Source: Calendula officinalis (Eukaryota > Streptophyta > Magnoliopsida > Asterales > Asteraceae). From it: a stretch of DNA of 64,000 bases. Of the stretch, positions 1 through 12,300 are shown piece by piece (the first letter of the stretch is position 1; each line of letters opens with the position of its first letter). The notes beneath the pieces were generated by a model. The model did not search any database. It worked only from the letters and a program-made list of their open reading frames with translations, and had not been told where the DNA came from. The translations under genes and the position numbers were made by a program. The stretch lies in NCBI GenBank assembly GCA_963853835.1, contig OY970830.1:49242401-49306400 (forward strand). The letters are read 5' to 3'.

Positions 1-2450
1 TTGAGCCTTGAGCCTTGAGCCTTGAGCCTTGAGCCTTGAGCCTTGAGCCTTGAGCATTGAGCGTTGACCCTTGATCCTTGAGCCTTGCGCATTAGACTTG
101 AGCCCTAGCCTTAATTCTTGCCCTTCCGCCTTGCGCCTTGACCTTGAGCCTTGCACCTTTGTCCTTGAGCCTTGAGCCTTGATCCTATAGCCTTGAGCCT
201 TGAGCCTTGAGCCTTGACCCTTGAGCATTGAGCCTTGAGCCTTGAGCCTTGAGCCTTGAGCCTTGAGCCTTGAGCCTTGAGCCTTGAGCCTTGAGCATTG
301 AGCCTTGAGCCTTGAGCCATGAGCATTGAGCCTTGAGCGTTGGGCCTTGAGTCTTGAGCCTTGAGCATTGAGCGTTGACCCTTGAGCCTTGAGCATTAAG
401 CCTTAAGCCTTGAGCAATGAGCCTTGAGCCTTGAGCCCTGAGCGTTGATGCTTGAGCCTTGAACCTTGACCTTTGAGCCTTGAGCCTTGAGACTTGAGCC
501 TTGAGTCTTGAGCCTAGAGCCTTGAGCATTGAGCCTTGAGCGTTGACCCTTGAGCCTTGCGCCTTGAGCCGTGAGCCTGGAGCCTTGAGCCTTGAGCCTT
601 GAAACTTGAGCCTTGCGCCTTGACGCTTGAGCAATGAGCGTTGACCCTTGAGCCTTGAGCATTGAGCCTTGAGCCTTGAGCCTTGAGACTCTATCCTTGA
701 CTCTTGACCATTGTGCCTTGAGCCTTGCGCATTGAGACTTGAGCCTTGAGCCTTGAGCGTTGAGCCTTGAGCCTTGAGCCTTGAGCATTGAGCCTTGAGC
801 CTTGAGCATTGAGCGTTGACCCTTGATCCTTGAGCCTTGCGCATTAGACTTGAGCCCTTGCCTTAATTCTTGCCCTTCCGCCTTGCGCCTTGACCTTGAG
901 CCTTGACCTTGAGCCTTGCACCTTGACCTTGAGCCTTGCACCTTGTGCCTTGAGCCTTGAGCCTTGATCCTATAGCCTTGAGCCTTGAGCCTTGAGCCTT
1001 GACCCTTGAGCCTTGAGCCTTGACCCTTGAGCCTTGAGCCTTGAGCCTTGACCCTTGAGCCTTGAGACTTGAGCCTTGGCCCTTGAGCCTTGAGGCTTGA
1101 GCCTAGAACCTTCAGCCTTGAGCCTTGAGCCTTGAGCGTTGAGCCTTGAGCCTTGATCCTTGAACCTTGAGCCTTGAGCCTTGAGCCTTGAGCGTTGAGC
1201 GTTGAGAGTTGAGCCTTGAGCGTTGAGCCTTGAGCCTTGAGCCTTGATCCTTGAGCCTTGAGCCTTGAGCCTTGAGTCTTGAGCCTTGAGCCTTGAGCAT
1301 TGAGCATTGACCCTTGAGCCTTGAGCCTTGAGCCTTGAAACTTAAGTCTTGAGCCTTGACCCTATAGCGTTGATGATTGAGCCTTGAGCCTTGAGCCTTG
1401 AGCCTTGAGTCTTGAGCCTTGAGCCTTGAGCCTTGAGCCTTGAGTCTTGAGCCTTGATCCTTGAGACTTGAGCCTTCAGCATTGAGCCTTGAGCCTTCAG
1501 CATTGAGGCTTGAGCCTCGAGCCTTCCGCATTGAGCCTTGAGCTTGGAGCCATGAGCCTTGAGCCTTGAGCCTTGAGCCTTGATCCTTGAGCCTTGAGCC
1601 TTGAGCCTTGAGCCTTGAGCCTTGAGCCTTGGGCCTTTTGCCTTGAGTCCTGACCCTTGAGCCGTGACTTGAGCCTTGATCCTTGATTCTTGGGCCTTGA
1701 ACCTTGAGCCTTGAGCCTTGAGCCTTGAGCCTTGAGCCATGAGCCTTGAGCCTTGAGCCTTGAGCCTTGAGCCCGGAGCCTCGAGCCTCGAGCCTCAAGC
1801 CTTGAGCCTTGAGCCTTGAGCCTTGAGCCTTGAGCCTTGAGCCTTGAGCCTTGAGCCTTGAGCCTTGAGCCTTGAGCCCTGAGCGTTGATGCTTGAGCCT
1901 TGAACCTTGACCCTTGCTTGAGCCTTGAGACTTGAGCCTTGGCCCTTGAGCCTTGAGGCTTGAGCCTAGAACCTTCAGCCTTGAGCCTTGAGCCTTGAGC
2001 GTTGAACGTTGAGCCTTGAGCCTTGATCCTTGAACCTTGAACCTTGAGCCTTGAGCCTTGAGCCTTGAGCCTTGAGCGTTGAGCGTTGAGCGTTGAGCCT
2101 TGAGCGTTGAGCCTTGAGCGTTGAGCCTTGATCCTTGAGCCTTGAGCCTTGAGCCTTGAGTCTTGAGCCTTGAGCCTTGAGCATTGAGCATTGACCCTTG
2201 AGCCTTGAGCCTTGAGCCTTGAAACTTGAGTCTTGAGCCTTGACCCTATAGCGTTGATGATTGAGCCTTGAGCCTTGAGCCTTGAGCCTTGAGTCTTGAG
2301 CCTTGAGCCTTGAGCCTTGAGCGTTGAGTCTTGAGCCTTGATCCTTGAGACTTGAGCCTTCAGCATTGAGCCTGGAGCCTTCAGCATTGAGGCTTGAGCC
2401 TTGAGCCTTCAGCATTGAGCCTTGAGCTTGGAGCCATGAGCCATGAGCCT
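1..2450. repeat. Degenerate CCTTGAG heptamer array, left segment
   Basis: This is tandem 7-bp repeat DNA with unit CCTTGAG. It is more diverged than the rest of the window: ends such as TTGAGCG, TTGACCC, TTGATCC, TTGCGCC and GCATTGA are frequent. Internal duplications are visible. A segment beginning GCATTAGACTTGAGCCC at 89 recurs at 841 (offset 752). A segment beginning CCTAGAACCTTCAGCC at 1102 recurs at 1965 (offset 863). The word CCCTATAGCGTTGATGATTG occurs near 1360 and again near 2245. No gene is supported; every minus-strand frame is open only because the unit CTCAAGG contains no stop codon in any register. The right boundary is approximate and marks where longer higher-order units with CCTCGAG tracts take over. 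Confidence 0.9.
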
Positions 2451-5400
2451 TGAGCCGTGAGCCTTGAGCCTTGAGCCTTGAGCCTTGAGCCTTGAACCTT
2501 GAGCCTTGGGCCTTTTGCCTTGAGTCCTGACCCTTGAGCCGTGACTTGAGCCTTGATCCTTGATTCTTGGGCCTTGAACCTTGAGCCTTGAGCCTTGAGC
2601 CTTGAGCCTTGAGCCTTTAGCCTTGAGCCTTGAGCCTTGAGCCCGGAGCCTCGAGCCTCGAGCCTCGAGCCTCGAGCCTCGAGCCTCAAGCCTTGAGCCT
2701 TGAGCCTTGAGCCTTGAGCCTTGAGCCTTGAGCCTTGAGCCTTGAGCCTTGAGCCTTGAGCCTTGAGCCTTGAGCCTTGAGCCTTGAGCCTTGAGCCTTG
2801 AGCCTTCAGCCTTGATCCTTGAGCCTTGAGCCTTGATCCTTGATCCTTGAGCCTTGCGCCATATGCCTTTTGCCTTGTGTCCTGACCCTTGAGCCGTGAC
2901 TTGAGCCTTGATCCTTGTCCTTGAGCCTTGAACCTTGAGCCTTGAGCCTTGAGCCTTGAGCCTTGTGCCATGACTTGAGCCTTGAGCCTTGAGCCTTGAG
3001 CCGTGACTTGAGCCTTGAGCCTTGAGCCTTGAGCCTTTTTCCGTGAACCTTGAACCTTGAGCCTTAAGCCTTGAGCCTTGAGCCTTGAGCCTTGAGCCTT
3101 GAGCCTTGAGCCTTGAGCCTTGAGCCTTGAGCCTTGAGCCTTGAGCCTGGAGCCTTGAGCCTTGAGCCTTGAGCCTTGAGCCTCGAGCCTCGAGCCTCGA
3201 GCCCTGAGCCTTGAGCCTTGAGCTTTGAGCCTTGAGCCTTGAGCCTTGAGCCTTGAGCCTTGAGCCTTGAGCCTTGAGCCTTGAGCCTTGAGCCTTGAGC
3301 CAAGAGCCTTGACCCTTGACCCTTGAGCCTTCAGCCTTCGGCCTTGAGCCTTGAGCCTTGAGCCTTGAGCCTTGAGAGTTGAGCCTTAAGCTTTGAGCCT
3401 TGAGACTTGAGCCTTGAGCCATATTCCTTTTGCCTTGTGTCCTGATTCTTGAGCCGTGACTTGAGCCTTGATCCTTGTCCTTGAGCCTTGAACCTTGAGC
3501 CTTGAGCCCTGAGCCTTGAGCCTTGAGCCTTGAGCCTTGAGCCTTGAGCCTTGTGCCGTGACTTGAGCCTTGAGCCTTGAGCCTTGAGCCGTGACTTGAG
3601 CCTTGAGCCTTGAGTCTTGAGCCTTTTTCCGTGAACCTTGAACCTTGAGCCTTAAGCCTTGAGCCTTGAGCCTTGAGCCTTGAGCCTTGAGCCTTGAGCC
3701 TTGAGCCTTGAGTCGTGAGCCTTGAGCCTTGAGCCTTGAGCCTTGAGCCTTGAGTTGTGAGCCTTGAGCCTTAAGCCTTGAGCCTTGAGCATTGAGCCTT
3801 GAGCCATATGCCTTTTGCCTTGTGTCCTGACCCTTGAGCCGTGACTTGAGCCTTGATCCTTAATCCTTGAGCCTTGAACCTTGAGCCTTGAGCCTTGAGC
3901 ATTGAGCCGTGACTTGAGCCTTGAGCCTTGAGCCGTGACTTGAGCCTTGAGCCTTGAGCCTTTTTCCGTGAACCTTGAACCTTGAGCCTTAAGCCTTGAG
4001 CCTTGAGCCTTGAGCCTTGAGCCTTGAGCCTTGAGCCTTGAGCCTTGAGCCTGGAGCCTTGAGCCTTGAGCCTGGAGCCTCGAGCCCTGAGCCTTGAGCC
4101 TTGAGCCTTGAGCTTTGAGCCTTGAGCCTTGAGCCTTGAGCCTTGAGTCGTGAGCCTGAGCCTTGAGCCTTGAGCCTTGAGCCCTGAGCCCTGAGCCTTG
4201 AGCCTTGAGCCTTGAGCCTTGAGCCTTGAGCCTTGAGCCTTAAGCCTGGAGCCTTGAGCCTTGAGCCTTGAGCCTTGAGCATTGAGCCTTGAACCTTGAG
4301 CCTTGAGCCTTGAGCCTTGAGCCTCGAGCCTCGAGCCTTGAGCCTTGACCCTTTAGCCTTGAACATTGAGCCATGAGCCTTGATCCTTGAGCCTTGAGCC
4401 TTTTGCCTTGAACCTGGAGCCTTGAGCCTTAAGCCTTGAGCCTTGAACCTTGAACCTTGAATGTTGAGCCTTGAGCCTTGAGCCCTAAGACTTGACCCTG
4501 AGCTTCGATCCCTGAGCCTTGAGCATTGAGCCTTGAGCCTTGAGCCTTGAGCCTTGAGCCTTGAGCCTTGAGCCTTGAGCCTTGAGCCTTGAGCCTTGAG
4601 TTGTGAGCCTTGAGCCTTGAGCCTTGAGCCTTGAGACTTGATCCTTGATCCTTGAGCCTTGAGCCTGGAGCCTGGAGCCTGGAGCCTCGAGCCTTGAGCC
4701 TTAAGCCTTGAGCCTTGAGCCTTGACCCTTGACCCTTGAGCCTTGACCCTTGACCCTTGAGCCTTGAGACATGACCCTTGACCCTTGACCCTTGACCCTT
4801 GACCCTTGAGTGTTGAGCCTTGGGCCTTGACTTTGGAGCCTTGACCCTTGAGCAGTGACTTGATCCTTGAGCCTTGAGCCTTGATCCTTGAGCCTTGAGC
4901 CTTGAGCCTGGAGCCTGGAGCCTTGAGCCTCGAGCCTTGAGCCTTAAGCCTTGAGCCTTGAGCCTTGACCCTTGACCCTTGAGTGTTGAGCCTTGAGCCT
5001 TGACTTTTGAGCCTTGACCCTTGAGCAGTGACTTGAGCCTTGAGCCTTGACCCTTGAGCCTTGAGCCTTGAGCCATGATCCTTGAGACATGAGCCTTGAC
5101 CCTTTACCCTTGACCCTTGAGTGTTGTCCCTTGAGCCTTGACTTTTGAGCCTTGAGCCGTGACTTGAGCCTTGAGCCTTGAGCATTTTTCCATGAACCTT
5201 GAACCTTGAGCCTTAAGCCTTGAGCCTTGAGCCTTGAGCCTTGAGCCTTGAGCCTTGAGCCTTGAGCCTTGAGCCTTGAGCCTTGAGACTTGAGCCTTGA
5301 GCTTGGAGCCTGGAGCCTAGAGCCTAGAGCCTCGAGCCTCGAGCCTCGAGCCTTGAGCCTTGATCCTTGAGCCTTGAGCCTTTTTCCTTGAGCCTTGAGC

Positions 5401-8400
5401 CTTGAGCCTTGAGCCTTTTGACTTGATTCCTGACCCTTGAGCCATGACTTGAGCCTTGATCCTTGATCCTTGAGCCTTGAACCTTGAGCTTTGGGCCTTG
5501 AGCCTTGAGCCTTGAGCCTTGAGCATTGAGCCTTGATCCTTGAGCCTTGAGCCTTGAGCCTTTTTCCTTAAACCTTGAGCCTTAAGCCTTGAGCCTTGAG
5601 CCTTGAGCTTTGAGCCTTGAGCCTTGAGCCTTGAGCCTTGAGCCTTGAGCCTTGAGCCTTGAGCCTTGAGCCTTAAGCCTTGAGCCTTGAGCCAAGAGCC
5701 TTGACCCTTGACCCTTGACCCTTGACCCTTGACCCTTGACCCTTGAGCCTTCAGCCTTCGGCCTTGAGCCTTGAGACTTGAGCCTTGAGCCTTGAGCCTT
5801 GAGCCATATGCCTTTTTCCTTGTGTCCTGACCCTTGAGCCGTGACTTGAGCCTTGATCCTTGATCCTTAAGCCTTGAACCTTGAGCCTTGAGCCTTGAGC
5901 CTTGAGCCTTGAGCGTTGTGCCGTGACTTGAGCCTTGAGCCTTGAGCCGTGACTTGAGCCTTGAGCCTTGAGCCTTTTTCCGTGAACCTTGAACCTTGAG
6001 CCTTAAGCCTTGAGCCTTGAGCCTTGAGCCTTGAGCCTTGAGCCTTGAGCCTTGAGCCTTGAGCCTTGAGCCTTGAGCCTTGAGGCTTGAACCTTGAGCC
6101 TTGAGCCTTGAGACTTGAGCCTGGAGCCTTGAGCCTGGAGCCTCGAGCCCTGAGCCTTGAGCCTTGAGCCTTGAGCCTTGAGCCTTTTTCCTTGAGCCTT
6201 GAGCCTTGAGCCTTGAGCCTTGAGCCTTTTGACTTGATTCCTGACCCTTGAGCCATGACTTGAGCCTTGATCCTTGATCCTTGAGCCTTGAACCTTGAGC
6301 CTTGAGCCTTGAGCCTTGAGCCTTGATCCTTGAGCATTGAGCCTTGATCCTTGAGCCTTGAGCCTTGAGCCTTGAGCCTTTTTCCTTAAACCTTGAGCCT
6401 TAAGCCTTGAGCCTTGAGCCTTGAGCTTTGAGCCTTGAGCCTTGAGCCTCGAGCCTTGACCCTTGACCCTTGAGCCTTAAGCCTTGAGCCTTGAGCCAAG
6501 AGCCTTGAGCCTTGAGCCTTGACCCTTGACCCTTGAGCCTTCAGCCTTCGGCCTTGAGCCTTGAGCCTTGAGCCTTGAGCCTTGAGACTTGAGCCTTGAG
6601 ACTTGAGCCTTAAGCCTTGAGCCTTGAGCCTTGAGCCTTGAGCCATATGCCTTTTGCCTTGTGTCCTGACCCTTGAGCCGTGACTTGAGCCTTGATCCTT
6701 GAGCCTTGAACCTTGAGCCTTGAGCCTTGAGCCTTGAGCCTTGAGCCTTGAGCCTTGAGCCTTGAGCCTTGTGCCGTGACTTGAGCCTTGAGCCTTGAGC
6801 CTCAAGCCTTGAACCTTGAACCTTGAATGTTGAGCCTTGAGCCTTGAGCCTTGAGCCCTAAGACTTGACCCTGAGCTTCGATCCCTGAGCCTTGAGCCTT
6901 GAGCATTGAGCCTTGAGCCTTGAGCCTTGAGCCTTGAGCCTTTAGCCTTGAGACTTGAGCCTTGAGCCTTGAGCCTTGAGCCTTGAGCCTTGAGCCTTGA
7001 GCCTTGAGCCTTGAGCCTTGAGCCTTGAGCCTTGAGCCTTGAGCCTTGAGCCTTGAGCCTTGAGCCTTGAGCCTAGAGCCTTGAGTTGTGAGCCTTGAGC
7101 CTTGAGCCTTGAGCCTTGAGCCTTGAGACTTGATCCTTGATCCTTGAGCCTTGAGCCTTGAGCCTGGAGCCTGGAGCCTCGAGCCTTGAGCCTTGACCCT
7201 TGACCCTTGAGCCTTGAGACATGACCCTTGACCCTTGACCCTTGACCCTTGACCCTTGAGTGTTGAGCCTTGAGCCTTGACTTTGGAGCCTTGACCCTTG
7301 AGCAGTGACTTGAGCCTTGAGCCTTGAGCCTTGAGCCTTGATCCTTGATCCTTTATCCTTGAGCCTTGAGCCTTGATCCTGGAGCCTGGAGCCTTGAGCC
7401 TCGAGCCTTGAGCCTTAAGCCTTGAGCCTTGAGCCTTGACCCTTGAGCCTTGAGCCTTGACCCTTGAGTGTTGAGCCTTGAGCCTTGACTTTTGAGCCTT
7501 GAGCCTTGAGCCTTGAGCCTTGAGCCTTGAGACTTGAGCCTTGAGCTTGGAGCCTGGAGCCTAGAGCCTAGAGCCTCGAGCCTCGAGCCTCGAGCCTCGA
7601 GCCTTGAGCCTTGAGCCTTGAGCCTTGAGCCTTTTTCCTTGAGCCTTGAGCCTTGAGCCTTGAGCCTTTTGACTTGATTCCTGACCCTTGAGCCATGACT
7701 TGAGCCTTGATCCTTGATCCTTGAGCCTTGAACCTTGAGCTTTGGGCCTTGAGCCTTGAGCCTTGAGCCTTGAGCATTGAGCCTTGATCCTTGAGCCTTG
7801 AGCCTTGAGCCTTTTTCCTTAAACCTTGAGCCTTAAGCCTTGAGCCTTGAGCCTTGAGCTTTGAGCCTTGAGCCTTGAGCCTTGAGCCTTGACCCTTGAG
7901 CCTTGAGCCTTGAGACTTAAGCCTTGAGCCTTGAGCCAAGAGCCTTGACCCTTGACCCTTGACCCTTGACCCTTGACCCTTGACCCTTGACCCTTGAGCC
8001 TTCAGCCTTCGGCCTTGAGCCTTGAGACTTGAGCCTTGAGCCTTGAGCCTTGAGCCATATGCCTTTTTCCTTGTGTCCTGACCCTTGAGCCGTGACTTGA
8101 GCCTTGATCCTTGATCCTTATGCCTTGAACCTTGAGCCTTGAGCCTTGAGCCTTGAGCCTTGAGCGTTGTGCCGTGACTTGAGCCTTGAGCCTTGAGCCT
8201 TGAGCCGTGACTTGAGCCTTGAGCCTTGAGCCTTTTTCCGTGAACCTTGAACCTTGAGCCTTAAGCCTTGAGCCTTGAGCCTTGAGCCTTGAGCCTTGAG
8301 CCTTGAGCCTTGAGCCTTGAGCCTTGAGGCTTGAACCTTGAGCCTTGAGCCTTGAGACTTGAGCCTGGAGCCTTGAGCCTGGAGCCTCGAGCCCTGAGCC

Positions 8401-9266
8401 TTGAGCCTTGAGCCTTGAGCCTTGAGCCTTTTTCCTTGAGCCTTGAGCCGTGAGCCTTGAGCCTTGAGCCTTGAGCCTTGAGCCTTGAGCCTTGAGCCTT
8501 TTGACTTGATTCCTGACCCTTGAGCCTTGATCCTTGATCCTTGAGCCTTGAACCTTGAGCCTTGAGCCTTGAGCCTTGAGCCTTGAGCCTTGAGCCTTGA
8601 TCCTTGAGCATTGAGCCTTGATCCTTGAGCCTTGAGCCTTGAGCCTTTTTCCTTAAACCTTGAGCCTTAAGCCTTGAGCCTTGAGCCTGGAGCCTTGAGC
8701 CTTGAGCCTGGAGCCTTGAGCCTTGAGCCTTGAGCCTTGAGCCTTGAACCTTGAGCCTTGAGCCTTGAGCATTGAGCCTTGAGCCTTGAGCCTTGAGCCT
8801 TGAGCCTTGAGCCTTGAGCCTTGAGCCTTGAGCATTGAGCCTTGAGCCTTGAGCCTTGAGCCTTGAGCCTTGAGACATGAGCCTTGACCCTTGACCCTTG
8901 ACCCTTGAGTGTTGAGCCTTGAGCCTTGACTTTTGAGCCTTGACCCATGAGTAGTGACTTGAGCCTTGAGCCTTGAGCCTTGAGCCTTGAGCCATATGCA
9001 TTTTGCCTTGTGTCCTGACCCTTGAGCCGTGACTTGAGCCTTGATCCTTGAGCCTTGAGCCTTGAGCCATGAGCCTTGAGCCTTGAGCCTTGAGCCTTGA
9101 GCCTTGAGCCGTGACTTGAGCCTTGAGCCTTGAGCCATGACTTGAGCCTTGATCCTTGAGCCTTGAGCCTTGAGCCTTGAGCCTTGAGCCTTGAGCCGTG
9201 ACTTGAGCCTTGAGCCTTGAGCCGTGACTTGAGCCTTGAACCTTGAGCCTTGAGCCTTGAGCCTTG

Positions 9267-12200
9267 AGCCTTTTTCCGTGAACCTTGAACCTTGAGCCTT
9301 AAGCCTTGAGCCTTGAGCCTTAAGCCTTGAGCCTTGACCCTTTAGCCTTGAGCCTTGAGCCAGGAGCCTCGAGCCAGGAGCCTGGAGCCTCGAGCCTCGA
9401 GCCTCGAGCCTTGACCCTTGACCCTTTAGCCTTGAACCTTGAGACTTGACCCTTGATCCTATAGCATTTTGCCTTTTGCCTTGAACCTGGAGCCTTGAGC
9501 CTTAAGCGTTGAGCCTTGAACCTTGAACCTTGAACGTTGAGCCTTAAGCCTTGAGCCTTGAGCCCTGAGACTTGACTCTGAGCTTCGAGCCCTGAGCCTT
9601 GAGCCCTGAGCCTTGAGCCTTGAGTCTTGAGCCTCGAGCCTGGAGCCTCGAGCCTCGAGCCTGGAGCCTGGAGCCTCGAGCCTCGAGCCTCAAGCCTCGA
9701 GCCTCGAGCTTCGAGCCTCGAGCCTTGAGCCTTGACCCTTTAGCCTTGAACATTGAGCCTTGAGCCTTGATCCTTGAGCATTTTTCCTTTTGCCTTGAAC
9801 CTGGAGCCTTGAGCCTTAAGCCTCAAGCCTTGAACCTTGAACCTTGAATGTTGAGCCTTGAGCCTTGAGCCTTGAGCCCTAAGACTTGACCCTGAGCTTC
9901 GATCCCTGAGCCTTGAGCCTTGAGCATTGAGCCTTGAGCCTTGAGCCTTGAGCCTTGAGCCTTTAGCCTTGAGCCTTGAGCCTTGAGCCTTGAGCCTTGA
10001 GCCTTGAGCCTTGAGCCTTGAGCCTTGAGCCTTGAGCCTGGAGCCTTGAGTTGTGAGCCTTGAGCCTTGAGCCTTGAGCCTTGAGCCTTGAGACTTGATC
10101 CTTGATCCTTGAGCCTTGAGCCTGGAGCCTCGAGCCTCGAGCCTTGAGCCTTGACCCTTGACCCTTGAGCCTTGACCCTTGACCCTTGACCCTTGAGCCT
10201 TGAGACATGACCCTTGACCCTTGACCCTTGACCCTTGACCCTTGAGTGTTGAGCCTTGAGCCTTGACTTTGGAGCCTTGACCCTTGAGCAGTGACTTGAG
10301 CCTTGAGCCTTGAGCCTTGAGCCTTGATCCTTGATCCTTTATCCTTGAGCCTTGAGCCTTGATCCTGGAGCCTGGAGCCTTGAGCCTCGAGCCTTGAGCC
10401 TTAAGCCTTGAGCCTTGAGCCTTGACCCTTGAGCCTTGAGCCTTGACCCTTGAGTGTTGAGCCTTGAGCCTTGACTTTTGAGCCTTGAACCTTGAGCCTT
10501 GAGCCTTGAGCCTTGAGACTTGAGCCTTGAGCTTGGAGCCTGGAGCCTAGAGCCTAGAGCCTCGAGCCTCGAGCCTCGAGCCTCGAGCCTTGAGCCTTGA
10601 GCCTTGAGCCTTGAGCCTTTTTCCTTGAGCCTTGAGCCTTGAGCCTTGAGCCTTTTGACTTGATTCCTGACCCTTGAGCCATGACTTGAGCCTTGATCCT
10701 TGATCCTTGAGCCTTGAACCTTGAGCTTTGGGCCTTGAGCCTTGAGCCTTGAGCCTTGAGCATTGAGCCTTGATCCTTGAGCCTTGAGCCTTGAGCCTTT
10801 TTCCTTAAACCTTGAGCCTTAAGCCTTGAGCGTTGAGCCTTGAGCTTTGAGCCTTGAGCCTTGAGCCTTGAGCCTTGACCCTTGAGCCTTGAGCCTTGAG
10901 ACTTAAGCCTTGAGCCTTGAGCCAAGAGCCTTGACCCTTGACCCTTGACCCTTGACCCTTGACCCTTGACCCTTGACCCTTGACCCTTGAGCCTTCAGCC
11001 TTCGGCCTTGAGCCTTGAGACTTGAGCCTTGAGCCTTGACCCTTGAGCCTTCAGCCTTCGGCCTTGAGCCTTGAGACTTGAGCCTTGAGCCTTGAGCCTT
11101 GAGCCATATGCCTTTTTCCTTGTGTCCTGACCCTTGAGCCGTGACTTGAGCCTTGATCCTTGATCCTTAAGCCTTGAACCTTGAGCCTTGAGCCTTGAGC
11201 CTTGAGCCTTGAGCGTTGTGCCGTGACTTGAGCCTTGAGCCTTGAGCCTTGAGCCGTGACTTGAGCCTTGAGCCTTGAGCCTTTTTCCGTGAACCTTGAA
11301 CCTTGAGCCTTAAGCCTTGAGCCTTGAGCCTTGAGCCTTGAGCCTTGAGCCTTGAGCCTTGAGCCTTGAGCCTTGAGCCTTGAGGCTTGAACCTTGAGCC
11401 TTGAGCCTTGAGACTTGAGCCTGGAGCCTTGAGCCTGGAGCCTCGAGCCCTGAGCCTTGAGCCTTGAGCCTTGAGCCTTGAGCCTTTTTCCTTGAGCCTT
11501 GAGCCGTGAGCCTTGAGCCTTGAGCCTTGAGCCTTGAGCCTTTTGACTTGATTCCTGACCCTTGAGCCATGACTTGAGCCTTGATCCTTGATCCTTGAGC
11601 CTTGAACCTTGAGCCTTGAGCCTTGAGCCTTGAGCCTTGATCCTTGAGCATTGAGCCTTGATCCTTGAGCCTTGAGCCTTGAGCCTTGAGCCTTTTTCCT
11701 TAAACCTTGAGCCTTAAGCCTTGAGCCTTGAGCCTTGAGCTTTGAGCCTTGAGCCTTGAGCCTTGACCCTTGACCCTTGACCCTTGAGCCTTAAGCCTTG
11801 AGCCTTGAGCCAAGAGCCTTGAGCCTTGAGCCTTGACCCTTGACCCTTGAGCCTTCAGCCTTCGGCCTTGAGCCTTGAGCCTTGAGCCTTGAGCCTTGAG
11901 ACTTGAGCCTTGAGACTTGAGCCTTAAGCCTTGAGCCTTGAGCCTTGAGCCTTGAGCCTTGAGCCATATACCTTTTGCCTTGTGTCCTGACCCTTGAGCC
12001 GTGACTTGAGCCTTGATCCTTGATCCTTGAGCCTTGAACCTTGAGCCTTGAGCCTTGAGCCTTGAGCCTTGAGCCTTGTGCCATGACTTGAGCCTTGAGC
12101 CTTGAGCCGTGACTTGAGCCTTGAGCCTTGAACCTTGAGCCTTGAGCCTTTTTCCGTGAACCTTGAACCTTGAGCCTTTAGCCTTTAGCCTTGAGCCTTG

Positions 12201-12300
12201 AGCCTTGAGCGTTGAGCCTTGAGCCTTGAGCCTTGAGCGTTGAGCCTTGAGCCTTGAGCCTTGAGCCTTGAGCGTTGAGCCTTGAGCCTTGAGCCTTGAG
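9267..12300. repeat. Long duplication, copy 1 (offset ~5.48 kb)
   Basis: This stretch reappears about 5.48 kb downstream. The words at 9461 and 9877 lie exactly 5480 bp before their counterparts at 14941 and 15357. The landmark at 10554 has its counterpart 5508 bp on, and the one at 11791 has its counterpart 5438 bp on. The small drift in offset shows gains and losses of a few heptamers since duplication. The ends are approximate. The extent was judged from landmark order by eye. Confidence 0.6.

Noticed and set aside
4483..4498. CCCTAAG and CCTTTAG words resembling the plant telomere repeat CCCTAAA
   Set aside because: They occur as single variants at fixed places in the long units, never in tandem. 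The main unit matches the telomere repeat at only 4 of 7 positions, so I do not claim interstitial telomere sequence.
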